DNA of 64,000 bases from Escallonia rubra (Eukaryota; Streptophyta; Magnoliopsida; Escalloniales; Escalloniaceae). The number at the start of each line of letters is the position of its first letter. Within the stretch, counting starts at the first letter, position 1. Location of the stretch: assembly GCA_033065855.1 (NCBI GenBank), contig JAVXUO010001120.1, positions 1 to 64,000 on the forward strand, given 5' to 3'. Under the pieces are notes generated by a model. The model was not told where the DNA came from. It worked only from the letters and a program-made list of their open reading frames with translations, and made no database searches. This document shows, piece after piece, positions 21,851 to 33,185 of this stretch. Made by a program: the position numbers and the translations under genes.

Positions 21851-22610
21851 AACACTAATTAAAATCGAATTAAGCCTAATTGACCCCAATTAACTCTTAA
21901 TTAAACCCTAATTAACACTAACCTACCCTAATTAAACCCAATTAGGGTAATTAACTGTAACCACCTCTAATTAGGCTCAATTACCCTTAAGTAGCCCAAA
22001 TTAGCCTTGATTAAACTCTGAATAACACTAATTGAGTTTAATTAAACCGAATTAACTGTAATTAGCCTTAAATAGCTCGAATTAGCCCTACGTAGCCCTA
22101 ATTGCCCCTAATTAGCCCTAATTACACATTAACTCTAACTAACCTCTGGATTAAATCCTAATTAGCACAATAAACTTTAATTAACCCTATTAGCTTAAAT
22201 TAGTCTTAATCAGTCCCAATTAAAACTGATTAACCCTAATTAATTCTTAATGAAACTCTAGTTGACACTAATTAAACCCAAGTAACTCCACCCTAACTAA
22301 CACTGATTAGCCCTAATTAAAATTGATGAACTATAATTTACTGTTAATTTAAATTCTATTTAGCCCTATTTAGCCTAATTAGCCCTAATCCCCGTAATTC
22401 ACTTATTAAACCCTAATTGCACTGATAAATTGTAGACAAATCCTAATTAACATACTTAAACCCTAATTACTCTAATAAAGTCCTTATTAGTCTTAATTAG
22501 CCCTGATATACCCCAACTACCCTAAATAGTGTTGATTAACCCTAAAGAACTCAATTAACCCTAATACATTCTTAATCAACCCTAATTATCGTAAATATAG
22601 CCTAACCCTA
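21851..22610 (+). repeat. Degenerate CCCTAATTAA repeat tract in CACTA-B
   Basis: About 750 bp consist of imperfect copies of CCCTAATTA / ACCCTAATTAA units of 9-12 bp. A tract of the same kind is found in CACTA-C at 59940-60870 in the matching orientation relative to that element. It is therefore a resident intron of this CACTA family. Confidence 0.88.
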
Positions 22611-23400
22611 ACTATATACGTAAACCCTGGACTCAATGACAGGTGGGATAATATCAACTCCACGAATGAACTCCATATTCTACTGAGAAACGTGAGTTGG
22701 ATTTTCGTATTAGGCATATTTGTTGTTATTTTGCGAAGTCCATTAACAATGAGTTGGTTACAACTCGTTGTCAACAAAAAAAAAAAAAATTCTAAAATGA
22801 ATCTTTTTGGTTATGGCATGCTTTTGCAGATTCACCTAATGATTCCATCTTTTCGGAATTTCAGAAAGACTGTTGCATGTGTTACAAATTTCTAAATGAA
22901 TGCATGCATAAAAATACTTAGTTCTAGTTCAAAGGTACTCATTACAAAGTATTGCTTTGTAATGAGTCTTTGGATGTCCATTTTGGACAATTTGGAAAAC
23001 CTGAGTGCTTATAAAATAGTGTATCGACTCATGCTTTGTGTTCTATGTCGTGGATATTTGGTACACATTCTCCAGTATTTTTTCGGGTGTATACAGATCT
23101 GGTGTTCTAACATCTGTTAAGTCTTGCAAGGCAAGATTAGATGAATGTTAGAACACCTAATCACTGTCGTGTGGTTGGAGAAATGCAGGTATGTGCTACC
23201 AAATTTTCCTTAGACGTAGGACTAAGCATGAGTTGATAATTGTTTTATAGACATGTGTTTTTCTGAATAGGATAGGGCCACTACCTATTAGAGAATATAA
23301 GGGGTATAAACATGTTGTCACATGCATGCATTCATTTTCATATCGACCCTACCTAATTAATGATTTTAATTTAAGGTGGTATATACTAATCTGAGTCGTG
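22611..23400 (+). other. CACTA-B region 5' of the transposase exons
   Basis: This stretch matches CACTA-C at about 59190-59930 on the opposite strand (shared stretches include AACTCCATATTCTACTGAGAAACG-like and GATTTTAATTTAAGGTGG). It looks like intron or leader. Homology stops near 23401, just where CACTA-C begins to encode its transposase N-terminus, and resumes about 1.4 kb further along the CACTA-C gene. Confidence 0.7.
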
Positions 23401-23687
23401 ATAATGTGTTCAACACAGTGATGAATGTCAAGGAAAAATCGAAAGATCACCTTAAAGTGAGAAAGGATCTATAACAGTTGGGTGTACGCCATGAACTACA
23501 TCCTCCGACAGTCAGCGGCAGCATAATACTTTTGAAAGCACCTTACCATCTAGACAAGAAACATGTGGAGAAGGTATGTCAGTGAGTTAAGAATTTGAAG
23601 CTTTCGGATGGGTATGCGTCCAACTTATCTCATTGCTGCAATGTATCGAAATACGAGTTTCAAAGGATGAAGAGTCGCGACTGCTAC
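23401..23687 (+). pseudogene. CACTA-B tnp2 transposase remnant (C-terminal part)
   Basis: The translation reads VFNTVMNVKEKSKDHLKVRKDL, then a stop, then KLSDGYASNLSHCCNVSKYEFQRMKSRDC. This is the end of the En/Spm tnp2 (Transposase_21) domain. The catalytic portion and N-terminus, present in CACTA-C, are deleted here. A stop after RKDL is also present. The exon is cut at 23687 by an LTR-like insertion and resumes near 24669. Confidence 0.78.
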
Positions 23688-24668
23688 TGGTGGCAGCGAA
23701 ATTTTGACCAAGAAACTATATTGGGTTGACAAATAAGCCCATTATTTTTGTTAGGTGCCTTTACTAAAAGAAGCCCAAATATTCAGGCTTTTTAAGTGGA
23801 CCCATGTGTTTTAAAGTCCACTAATATTGTAATTGGGTTAGAATATTTAGGGTGAAATGAAAGACTTTGGAGATATGCTAAAAAAATTTGAAGGGATAAA
23901 TACTCTGGGGATGTGATAAAGTTTAAAAATTATCACATATGTTAACATGTGATAATTATCCATGGAGTAGTGCGCAAGCCTTAAAACTCTAGGATTTCAT
24001 TATAAAAAGAGGAGGTCTCTTCTCAGAAAAGGAGGAGAGAGTAGAGAGAAGTTAGCGGAAAAAAAAATGAAAGGCAACCAAAGAGGAAAAAAGGAGAAAG
24101 GACAGAAAGAGAAATGAGAGAAGAAACAAAAGGAAAGAGACGACTCTCTCTGCAGAAAAGACAAAAAGAGAGAAAGTAGGCAAAGAAGGATGGGGCAAAG
24201 CAAAGGGGAAAAAAAGAGAGAAGAGGGTGGCCTCCGGCATAAACATACGAGAAAGGACAGAAAGAGAAGTGAGGAAAAGAAACAAGAGAAAGAGAGGGTG
24301 CTAGCTTGCGGCAGAAAGAAAAAAAAAAGTGGGAAGGAAAGATAGAACGGGAAGAAATTATCCCAAAGAAAAAATAGGGTCAAGGTGAATTAGTCCATTG
24401 CTCTTCATTTCTTATTTTTCTATTACCTCATGTAAATTTCAATATCAAGATTTATGTAGAAATGAAATTCTTCATATATCTCTATTTGTTATTTGTATTT
24501 TGTGTTTTTTTAATCGGAGGTTGTTTTGGACGTAATTAACGGTTGGCTCTTTAGCCAATCGGGAATATGAATCCACTTTAGAAAATAATAAACGTCGTTA
24601 CATATATACGACGAAATTTATTGGCACTAGATTCGACGCTAATCAATAGCGCGAAAAATGTGTCATCA
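23688..24668 (+). mobile_element. Solo-LTR-like insertion in CACTA-B
   Basis: About 980 bp interrupt sequence that is continuous in CACTA-C (57485-57525). The insertion starts TGGTGGCAG and ends TGTGTCATCA. It has a TATA-like ATTATAAAAAG near 23999-24010, followed by a purine-rich leader. The ends and promoter fit a solo LTR. The flanking 5-mers do not match cleanly, so the exact borders are uncertain by a few bases. Confidence 0.6.
24005..24372 (+). repeat. Purine-rich tract (GA/GGA/GAAA)
   Basis: About 370 bp are nearly all purine on the plus strand. The long open frame on the complement is Phe/Leu/Ser-rich and arises from this composition, so no gene is called. Confidence 0.85.
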
Positions 24669-24962
24669 ACCATGTATTTATGGAAAGTTTCATTCCTATT
24701 GCCTTCCGGGGACTATTGCTAAGGGTTGTATGCGAGACATTGACTGAATTATCTCATTTCTTTTGAGATATATGTTTTTCTACAATCCGGGTGAGTAATA
24801 TGGAGGTGCTTGAGAAGAACATTGTGGTGACAAGTTGCAAGCTGGAGAAAATCTTTCCTCTGTCATTCTTTGATTCAGTGGAGCATTTGCATGTTCACTT
24901 GGCATATGAAGCTAAGATGGGTGAACCTGTATAACATCAATGGATGCATCCATTCGAGAGGT
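24669..24962 (+). pseudogene. CACTA-B end of tnp2 and DUF4218 first exon
   Basis: Sequence from 24669 continues the exon cut at 23687 (LPSGDYC-like segment matching CACTA-C). From 24800 it reads NMEVLEKNIVVTSCKLEKIFPLSFFDSVEHLHVHLAYEAKMGEPV, the start of the DUF4218 domain found C-terminal to tnp2 in En/Spm transposases. A stop follows GEPV. The exon ends near 24961 at GAGAGGTAATC, a donor-like site that is also seen in CACTA-C. Confidence 0.8.
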
Positions 24963-26660
24963 AATCATTTAACTATATGCTGCTCGTTTACGCATAATGC
25001 AAACCATGTTATCATTGATATTCCACTTAACCATATTCATTAAACTTCTACGTTCATGTTCCATCTGAAGAAAAAAAGTTCATAATAAAACTCGCGTTAA
25101 GGGTTCAATTGTAATACCCTGATTTAATATAATCTAGAATTAGATTAATCAAGGGCATTATTTTTATCGATAATTGACTAATTAGAATAAAATGGGGGAT
25201 TAGTGTGGCCTTGGGGTTATAAATGTAATTTTGTAAAGTTAAAGGGCAAAAATATAATTTTGAAAAATATGGTGAACGGGATGCATATTAATATTAAGTA
25301 GTATCATTTCGATGATAATGAGGTGTTAAGGGGCTAAAGAAGGGGGTATGGTGCTTTTGGGGGTCAAATTGTAATTTTCCAAAGTCGAGGGTCAAAATGT
25401 AATTTTAGAAACTTGAGGGGCCAAAGTATAAATTTTGAAAGTTGGCAAAATGTGTCATAATCTTAGAGAAATCAGTCAAAATCTTGCCACCTCCTGGTTG
25501 ATTTTAAGTTGACTAAGTTAGACAAATAATAAAGTACTGATGGATCATTAATGATGGAATTATAAAAGGAAAATTGTGGGGTGGAAAATGGAAATAGAAG
25601 AAATTCATGAATAATAGCTGGGCATGAACAGTAACTGTGAAGAACACAAGAACAGAGAGAAGCAGCGAGAAGGAAAAAGGGAAGGAAAAAAAGGGGAAAG
25701 GAGGAAGAAGAAAAAGGAAGAACCTAAACCCATCAGGGTATGAATCTTGAACCCTAATTATGAAAAATTGCGGAAATTGGCTAAATCTTGGTTGAAAATT
25801 TTAGAGTATATATATATATATTCGGGGATGGGAAGAATCGAATGGATTCTTGTTGGGATGGCGTAATATAAGAACCTAAAACAACAAGGAAGGAGAAACT
25901 AATTAGGGTTTCGAATTTGGCATGGTTTCAGTGTGCGTGGGTGTGTGTTTTTCGGCCATGGTGATTTAATTCGAATTGTGGGTGTTTAATTAGGTGTAAT
26001 AGTGTAAACGAAATGGATTTAGGGCATTAAAGTGTGGAGGGTAATGTAATTAATTGATTTAAGGGTGTAAAAATGAGATATTCATGCGTGATTATGGGAT
26101 GAACATGCCCATGTATACGGCTGGTTGAATGAAGAAGAAGACGTGTGTGTGCTCAAGGTGTGTTAGTGCGTATGATGATCTGAATAGTAACTTGTAATTG
26201 TCGCTAAAGATGAAACTTTCACAAACAGTCCTAATTCTAATTTTTTAAAATAGTTAAGTTCAGATTTATCCAAAGTATAAAAAAGAGACCCTTGTTATTT
26301 TTATGAGACCTACATTGTGGAAAATTGTTGTATTTTTACAAGGTCAGGAAGGTGGTTAACGAACACTGTAATTTTGAAACTTTACAGTGAAATTTAAAAT
26401 ATCAAACTAGCGCGGTTTCGCTCGAAACTTTTATGAGAACCCTAGGATACTAAGAAGTTCCATTTTCCAAAATTTTTAGGTCATTCTAAAGTCGATAGCT
26501 ATTTTTTGCCGAGCAGACTTTTAAGCACTCGGTTTAGACACCGGCTAAAAAATTTTAGGCAAAAATTTTCTAAAATATTTTTTAGCTCAAAAATAATTTC
26601 AGGAGGCTTAAAATAGCATTTTAAAGCATTTTTTTAGATTTTGCTGGTGCCGGGAAGCCT

Positions 26661-27150
26661 CAAGGGGCATTTTGGTAAATTGTCACCCAGAGAGGGGTGT
26701 TTCGGTAATTTTCTCGTTAAAATTTCTAAAGGACTTGTTAGTCCCGAAAGGGTGGTAAAACACCTGAAAGTTTATTTTGAAGCAGATTTGGGGTGTTGGG
26801 GGGTGGTAGTGAACCCTCAGGGGGTATTTTGGTAATTTGCCGCCCAGAGGGGGTATTTTGGTAATTTTTCCTATAAAATTTTCCGAAGGACTTTTTAGTT
26901 CGGGAATGAGAGTAAGACATCTGAAAATTTGTTCTAAATTAGTTCTGAGATGTTTGTTGGGATGATGGCTGTCAGGGGGTATTTTGGTAGTATTACATAA
27001 GTTGGGGGTGTTTTGGTAATTTTTTCCTTTAAAATTTTTCGTGGGACTATTTGATCTATAAATGATGTAGTACATCTGAAAGTAGTTTTAAAGCAGTTTT
27101 GGGGTTGGTGGTGTAGCAGCCAGCAGGGGGTATTTTAGTAATTTGTCATG
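26661..27150 (+). repeat. About 155-bp tandem repeats in the LTR
   Basis: Units begin CAAGGGGCAT or CAGGGGGTAT at 26661, 26818, 26973 and 27124 (periods 157, 155 and 151). Each contains one or two TATTTTGGTAATTT-like segments. The last unit is cut short. The array may be part of U3/R of this LTR family. Confidence 0.85.
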
Positions 27151-27204
27151 TTGACGCCAAATTTTTAGGAATGCGCGTAATTCAGCGTCTGGAATGGTAG
27201 GAAG

Positions 27205-28117
27205 TAGGGGTGAGCAACAAACTGATAAAACCGATCCGAACCGTTCAAACCGTTGGAACCAAACCGATCGAATCCGAACCGTTGATGAGCTTGAATGGTT
27301 TGATTTGAGATTTTCAAACCGAGGTCGGTTTGGTTCGGTTCACGGTCTAGGATTTCCAAACCGGCACTAAACCGAACCGAACCGAGGGTTACATTATTAT
27401 AAAAAATATATATATACCTTACCCTTATTAGCTAATAACCAGGATAGAATAAAACATGCTCACCCAAAATTAGCCTTCTCTTCTAATTCTACCTTTTCAA
27501 AGCCATTACTCATTATATATTGCATCATTTACACTATGACTCCTGTAATGTAAACATGGAGCCAATAGGCTAGTTATATCCAGTATTATAGTAGAGTTAA
27601 GAATGATAAAATACGAGCCATGCCTACTTAAAGGAAAATCAACTAATAAAAACATTAGAGAAGTGCAGATTTGTTAGGTATTAAGACTTAGGAAATTATC
27701 TGTATTTTTTTACTACCATTGTGATGCACACCCTCTTGGTCTAGTTTCCTGCTCAACTATTAAGAAGTAAGTTATGAAATTGGTGTTATGTTATTCCAGT
27801 AATAATCATGTTGAAAGCCCAAACAATGTTGGAAAGAGAGCAAGTATTCCCATAAACCATGAGCACCCAAAAAATACGGTAGCCGAAAAAATTTATAAAT
27901 TAATCTTAAGAAAAGTTGTTATTGGTTATTATTTTTTTTTCTAGAAAACATAATAATGTTTAAACTACGCTTAAACCGATGCGAACTGTTCAATTTGAAC
28001 CGTTCAAACCGAGGTGTCTTGGTTCGGTTTGGTTTAAGAATTTGTGAACCGAGGTTCATTGGTTCGGTTTGCGGTTTAACCCTCAAACCGAACCAAACCG
28101 AATTGTGCTCACCCTTA
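27205..28117. mobile_element. Non-autonomous hAT-like element (hAT-2)
   Basis: The termini are TAGGGGTGAGC at left and its near inverted repeat GCTCACCCTTA at right. Flanking 8-mers are GTAGGAAG and GTGGGAAG, one mismatch. Both subterminal regions are packed with CCGAACCG / CGGTTCGG motifs in opposite orientation. The 913-bp element has no transposase frame. It is the same family as hAT-3 at 33971-34931. Confidence 0.88.
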
Positions 28118-28435
28118 GTGGGAAGTGAGGAATGGTGTTAATATGTTTAAATAATTAGAGTTATTATTGTGGAGACGTTGATAAGACTGGTTAAGGATCC
28201 TGTCATCTGTTCGGATTAACGAGTTTTCGTAAGACGTTATGAACGGTTAAGTGGGAAGAGGCAGAATAATGAGAGTGTATATGTTGAATGATGGCTAACG
28301 GTATGGTTATCATTTGACTAGGTGATGCAACTCGTTGTGATCAGAGATTCTGAGTTTCTTCAACTACAAGCTAATAAGGTAAGGACAATGCGGTGGTTCT
28401 ATTATGCTAATTCATTGTTTCGATTAACATGTCAT

Positions 28436-29020
28436 GTTGATGACGTTTTGTTGAACTCTTGTGGTTATGATTTGACACCAGTAGTTATCGTGACCGGTAT
28501 TCGTTGATTTGGAATTACGTTGTTGAGGACTTAAGGTAGAATAATTTTCCTTAGTCTGCCCCGTTGAAGAGGTTTGGTAGGACTAATTCGTCATAGTATG
28601 CTATTATTTGATTCAAGTAGCATACCCGATGTTGGTGATGATATTGCGTAGGGGTTGTTGTGTGGTTGTTGTGAGATGTCGACAATTATTGATAGCCAAT
28701 ATCTCTTCTCTTTGAGAACCATTGAGTACTTGTGGTAAACATCTCCCGAGTCTACCCTACCGTTGATGATGATGATGTCGAGATCGTTGTGTTGTTGTAA
28801 AATGTCGGCACTTATTGGTAACTGACATTTCTCTTATGTAAGAACGTTGCTGATGGCTTGTGGTATACTTCTCCCTAGTTCGCCATGTTGATGATGTTAC
28901 ATTGAACTCTTGTTGTTAGGTTGGAACACCGGTTGATCTTCTAATCCGGTATTCCTTGTTGAGTTGTGTTGTTAAGGACATAAGGTAGAATAATTTTTCC
29001 GTAGTCCACCCCATTGATGA
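28436..29020 (+). repeat. Imperfect tandem repeats of about 130-150 bp in the LTR
   Basis: Segments beginning GTTGATGA...TTGAACTCTTG occur at about 28436 and 28887. Between them are two further related blocks (near 28636 and 28775) that share GTTGTTGT, ATGTCG and TACTTCTCCC-like or CATCTCCC-like segments. The copies are diverged and the period is approximate. Confidence 0.55.
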
Positions 29021-30011
29021 ACCACCGTTATTTAGGTGTAACGCGGTTAGGGACAAACACTCGTGGTCCCCTTTTATTGACAGTGTCTCTATTAAATTAC
29101 TTGAGACTGAGATGAACACCTCATGCAATGGGGCATCAATAAGTTGAATACCAGTGACAGTGGAGTAACTAATGACCAGTGAAAATAAAGTAACTGGTAG
29201 TCAGTGAAAAATTAAGTAACTGACAAGGAGAATGAAGCGCGCTAGTGTCTGTCAGTCGAGTTAAATCGAGTCTGCATTTGCAATTGATTCTAATCGATGT
29301 TGTTGATTTTTACTATGTATGTTTCCTATGATTAGTGTTTGCTTTATTGTTTCTTTTGTATTACACTTGCATAGTCAATGTCTGTCGTGTCCCTATCGAA
29401 GTTGAAATGATAATGTTCTGTTAGGCCTTGAAGCCGCTTAGTCCATCGAAAGAGAATATCGTTTGACAATTATGCTGATGTCAATAATTATTGGAGCTCT
29501 TGATTCATTCTTATCGTTGAGATGATTATTATTCCTCCGAGTCTCTCGAATCATTTATACGTGATCCTCCTCGTGTTGTCTTTACTGGGTGATTTGCGCT
29601 CATTCCTTATGTTGTGTTGTTTAGCTATAAGGTTGATCAAAGAGAACCTTCTAGAAAAAGGAAAAGAAACAAGTTAGAAAAGTTTAGCAAGGGGATCAGC
29701 TGTGTGAGGTAAGACAAGCTAGAAATTGTGAGATAAAGATTGAGCTGCGAGATAAGCTAATAAGAGTCCTACGACTACATTCGTATATTAGGTTGTAAAC
29801 ATTCATATTGTTTAGAGACCTAAAAGTCTTCAGCTACAGTACGATGTATGTTTGTAAATAAAATTTTTCTCAGGATGCATTTTAGAGCGTTTATTAATGA
29901 TGTATAAGTATGATGATGTAGTTGCTCTGTATTCTTCACAGGGTTTTGAATGTGATTATGATCGATAACTCAGCCCGGTGATGTCACCAGGGTTGAAGGT
30001 GTCGAATTAAT

Positions 30012-30270
30012 TGATGAGGCTTACATAATGGAAGAGCTTGTTAATTTTTGTAGCCAATATTTTGGGCCTAACATTGATACTAGGTTAAATCAACTAGGCC
30101 GAAATGTGCCCGGAGCTAGCAAAATTTTTGAAGGGCATTTATCAAAATTCAAGCAGTCAGGTAGTCCGTTTGGACGAACCTATAATCGGTGGCTAACGGA
30201 TGAAGAGTATATTACTGTAACAATATATGCCCTTCTAAATTGTGATGAAGTTTCATCATTCGTTGAGTAA
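30012..30270 (+). pseudogene. CACTA-B DUF4218 second exon
   Basis: The translation EAYIMEELVNFCSQYFGPNIDTRLNQLG...SGSPFGRTYNRWLTDEE...YALLNCDEVSSFVE matches the CACTA-C exon at 57060-56796 closely. It is the C-terminal part of the DUF4218 domain. It ends at a GTAAGT donor. The upstream side is separated from its first exon by the 4.9-kb LTR insertion. Confidence 0.82.
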
Positions 30271-30599
30271 GTTATTGTCTTCAAATAATTATTGTAAACA
30301 CTTGAAAATGTGTGATCAGCAGGTTAACTATATCAGTTTGTAGTGAGTCCGATGCGGAATCTCTAATCACTGATCCCGTTCGACTCGAATCACATCAGAA
30401 ATTGTAATTTGTTGATTGGTTCAGATGACGTGTAAGTCCTTAACCAAACTATATATACTATGTGTTATATATAAATATGTGGTTTATTAGTATGTTGATT
30501 TATCCTTAATTTTCACCGTCTTCTATAGCGGTTCAATCAGTTTACAAACCAGTAGACTCCTGCTTGAAAGTACTAGCTCAGACCCCAATAAACAAGCAT

Positions 30600-31290
30600 C
30601 CTATCATTGAGGCTATATCATCAACGGGTTTATGTTTAACACAAAAGTTGATGACCAAACAAAACAAACCCAAAATAGTGGAGTCTTGGTCAACGACGAG
30701 TGTTATGACAAGAATTACATGAACTTATATGAAAAGGTAGATGGAATTGTTGAGCTAACATAGCTAACATATCTGGGTAGCCGAAATCGCTTGGCATTGT
30801 TCAAGTGTACCTCCTTTGATATCACATGCAGTAAAGGAATCCGTTTTACGTTACAAGGGATTGTAAATGTCAATGTTAAGTCAACACTTGCATCAGACGA
30901 ACCGTTTTTGTTTGCTAGTCAAGCTATACAAGTGTTCTACGTGGAAGATGTCACAAATCCTAAATCTCATTGGTATATTGTTATCAAGTCCAAGAAATTT
31001 CCCGTCGCTTATGGCAGTGAGGTAAACACCTTTCAAGCCGACCAAACACTTGTCTTAGTATCTGTTGAGGTGAATAATGAAGAGGGAGATCTTCCTCTTC
31101 AACCAACACATGATGTAGGAGAAGAAGTCGTAGATGATGACGCATAAGACATAGAAAGTATTGAAGATGATGAGGCTGAATCTATTGACAAAGAGGATGA
31201 ATTATAAGGAGGGGGGACGACGAGTCCCAGGAAGAAAAGGATGATGAGTCTGAAGATGAAGACGATGATGATTCTCAAAATGAAGATGAA
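30600..31290 (+). pseudogene. CACTA-B DUF4216 domain
   Basis: The reading includes GYIINGFMFNTK, QNSGVLVNDE, ALFKCTSFD and DEPFLFASQAIQVFYVED, hallmarks of the DUF4216 domain at the C-terminus of plant En/Spm transposases. An acidic tail (VEVNNEEGDLPLQPTHDVGEEV, then Asp/Glu runs) follows and is shared with CACTA-A. Stops at about 30626, 30760 and 31145 break the frame. Confidence 0.82.
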
Positions 31291-31523
31291 TGACTTGTAA
31301 TGTTGTCACATGCATTACAATAAGTAACTTGAATATTTCGCTTAATACTACGACATAACATAGCCATCTTCCCAGTGTGACGTGTACTTGATTACTCTGT
31401 AATAATATGTTAATTTACTCATATACTCGGTTCATATAGTGTTTATACAATTAAACATGTGTTAACTTACTCGTATACTCGGTTCATATGCTGTTTATAC
31501 AGTTTTAGTGTAATCGAAAGCCT

Positions 31524-33185
31524 GTGATAGCAGTTTCGCATTGTCATTTTAATGTGTTAATTTCTTTGGACTTCTTTTATACAAAGTCAGTTATAGATAG
31601 ATTACGGGCCATTCATGGTCGTGCTGGACGCCAAGCTGCATCCACCCCGGTGGCTCCCAATGCTGATGACAAGGCACATAGTGCCAGCATCCCGCAGGCG
31701 AGGCCATAGCCCTAGCCTCAGCCCTAGCCGCTGCCACCGCCCCAGCCCCAGGCCAAGTCCTTCTACCCGCATGCTGGTTCCTCTTCTTCCGTGGGTTCGA
31801 CCTCAGGTATATTTGATTAGAACGTTTAGTCGTATTACTTGACTTATATTTAAATTTATTTGAACTGTATTAATCATGTTGTTTTGTAGGATCACGTCGA
31901 GGTCGTGGCACGACACACGAGATGCTCATCAATCCCCAGCATAAACAGAGAGTTACTCTTACTGAGGAGGGGCAGTAAGTAAAAATCACATAATGCAGTA
32001 GTTATCAATTTAATTTTGATGGTTATTACGGTTCACTTATTTAATGGTATTAATGTATTTCTTTATCAGGATCCTGGAGTGTCTGGCAAAGATGAAGATT
32101 GTCGTCCTTGTGAAGCGCCAATTCTTTGAGCCACGACTGTACTAGAAGGACTGGAATGCCGAGACGAATGAGGCATTGTGGGAGGAGTGGCTAGTATGGT
32201 TTTCCTTTTTGTCGGTTAATATTTGTTTAATTAGTACCTAATATTTAAATTCATCTTACTGATTGTGTAATTGGATACCTTGTAGGAGGGGCTTGACTTT
32301 GAGTTGCCTCAGCAGTAGGCGTTGGGGCCGCAGACATTTTCTTCATATATCAGTAAAAATTATCGGCGATGGCTACACGACGTATGAGAGTGGGCGAGGA
32401 AGATGTTGCTCGATGGCGCCCCAATGGAAGAGTGGAATGGATATTCCCTTCATTGTATCTCACCATATGTATGGGGGCAGATGGTTGATTAGTGGATCAC
32501 TGCTCCATCATGGGAGACGAAGAGTATGAGTGTGAGGGAGAATAGACATGATTGGGATCCTACACACATTGGGGGGTGGGGAGGTGCCTTAAGACGTCGT
32601 CTGACACATGAATGCGGCCGAGCACCCAAACCTGGAGTCGGATGAGGTCTATGCTCTGACATACACTTAGACGCACGTGAGGAAGAGGGGTAAGAACGAT
32701 ACATATCGGGCGGGGGACTTTATTTCAGATATTTCCCGGTAGATCGATGTAAGTTAAAAAATTAATTTGTTTATGTTAAGTTTTTACTATGTATTTGATG
32801 TCTGTTGCCTTAATGTCAATCATTGTTTTGCAGCCTTAGTATGAACAGATCAGGGGATCTTGGTAGCCGTCCGACCAGCCATCAGCATCCACGAGTATGG
32901 GTACGAGTGCCAGGGATTGAAAAGGTGACTAGATAGACCGGGTGTCGTCAATAGGCAAAATGAGCATGTACACGGCCTGCCTAGCACGACTGCAAGTGCC
33001 GTGATGGAAGCATCCCCACCCTCTGCTGCCCCTCCACAGACGCAATATCCGTTGTATTGCGGAAGAGGTGTTTTGGATGATCAGCGCACGGGAGGAGGGC
33101 TCTGCTGATAGACATCCCGAGCCGGATCCAGATGACAGTACCGACAATCAGAAGGATCCAGATCCCGGTCTCGGCGAGCCCTAAG
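31524..33185 (+). pseudogene. CACTA-B second gene (Transposase_24-like)
   Basis: Exon pieces match CACTA-A in order: SLDFFYTKSVIDRLRAIHGR (from 31524), a Pro/Ser-rich segment to about 31805, an exon near 31891-31970 (RVTLTEEGQ), an exon at 32071-32195 (FFEPRLY, NEALWEEW), and exons from 32284 (GLDFELPQQ, WGQMVD, THIGGWG, DEVYALTYT). GT and AG borders are mostly preserved. In-frame stops near 32140, 32313 and 32490 show decay. The frame closes with a Pro/Asp-rich tail ending near 33183. Confidence 0.72.

Larger units (their letters stand above)
25110..30006 (+). mobile_element. Large solo-LTR-like insertion in a CACTA-B intron
   Basis: The insertion begins TGTAATACCCTG, the start typical of Tekay/Del-type Gypsy LTRs. 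It interrupts an exon border that is continuous in CACTA-C (near 57050-57070). Flanking 5-mers are TCAAT at left and TTAAT at right, one mismatch. Subtracting nested hAT-2, the length is about 3.98 kb. No second LTR, primer site or polyprotein is seen, so it is best read as a solo LTR. A TATA box (TATAAAAGGA) lies at 25561. The right end is approximate. Confidence 0.65.

Noticed and set aside
24000..24383. 127-residue Phe/Leu/Ser-rich minus-strand frame resembling a membrane protein
   Set aside because: It is the complement of the purine tract; composition alone keeps it open.
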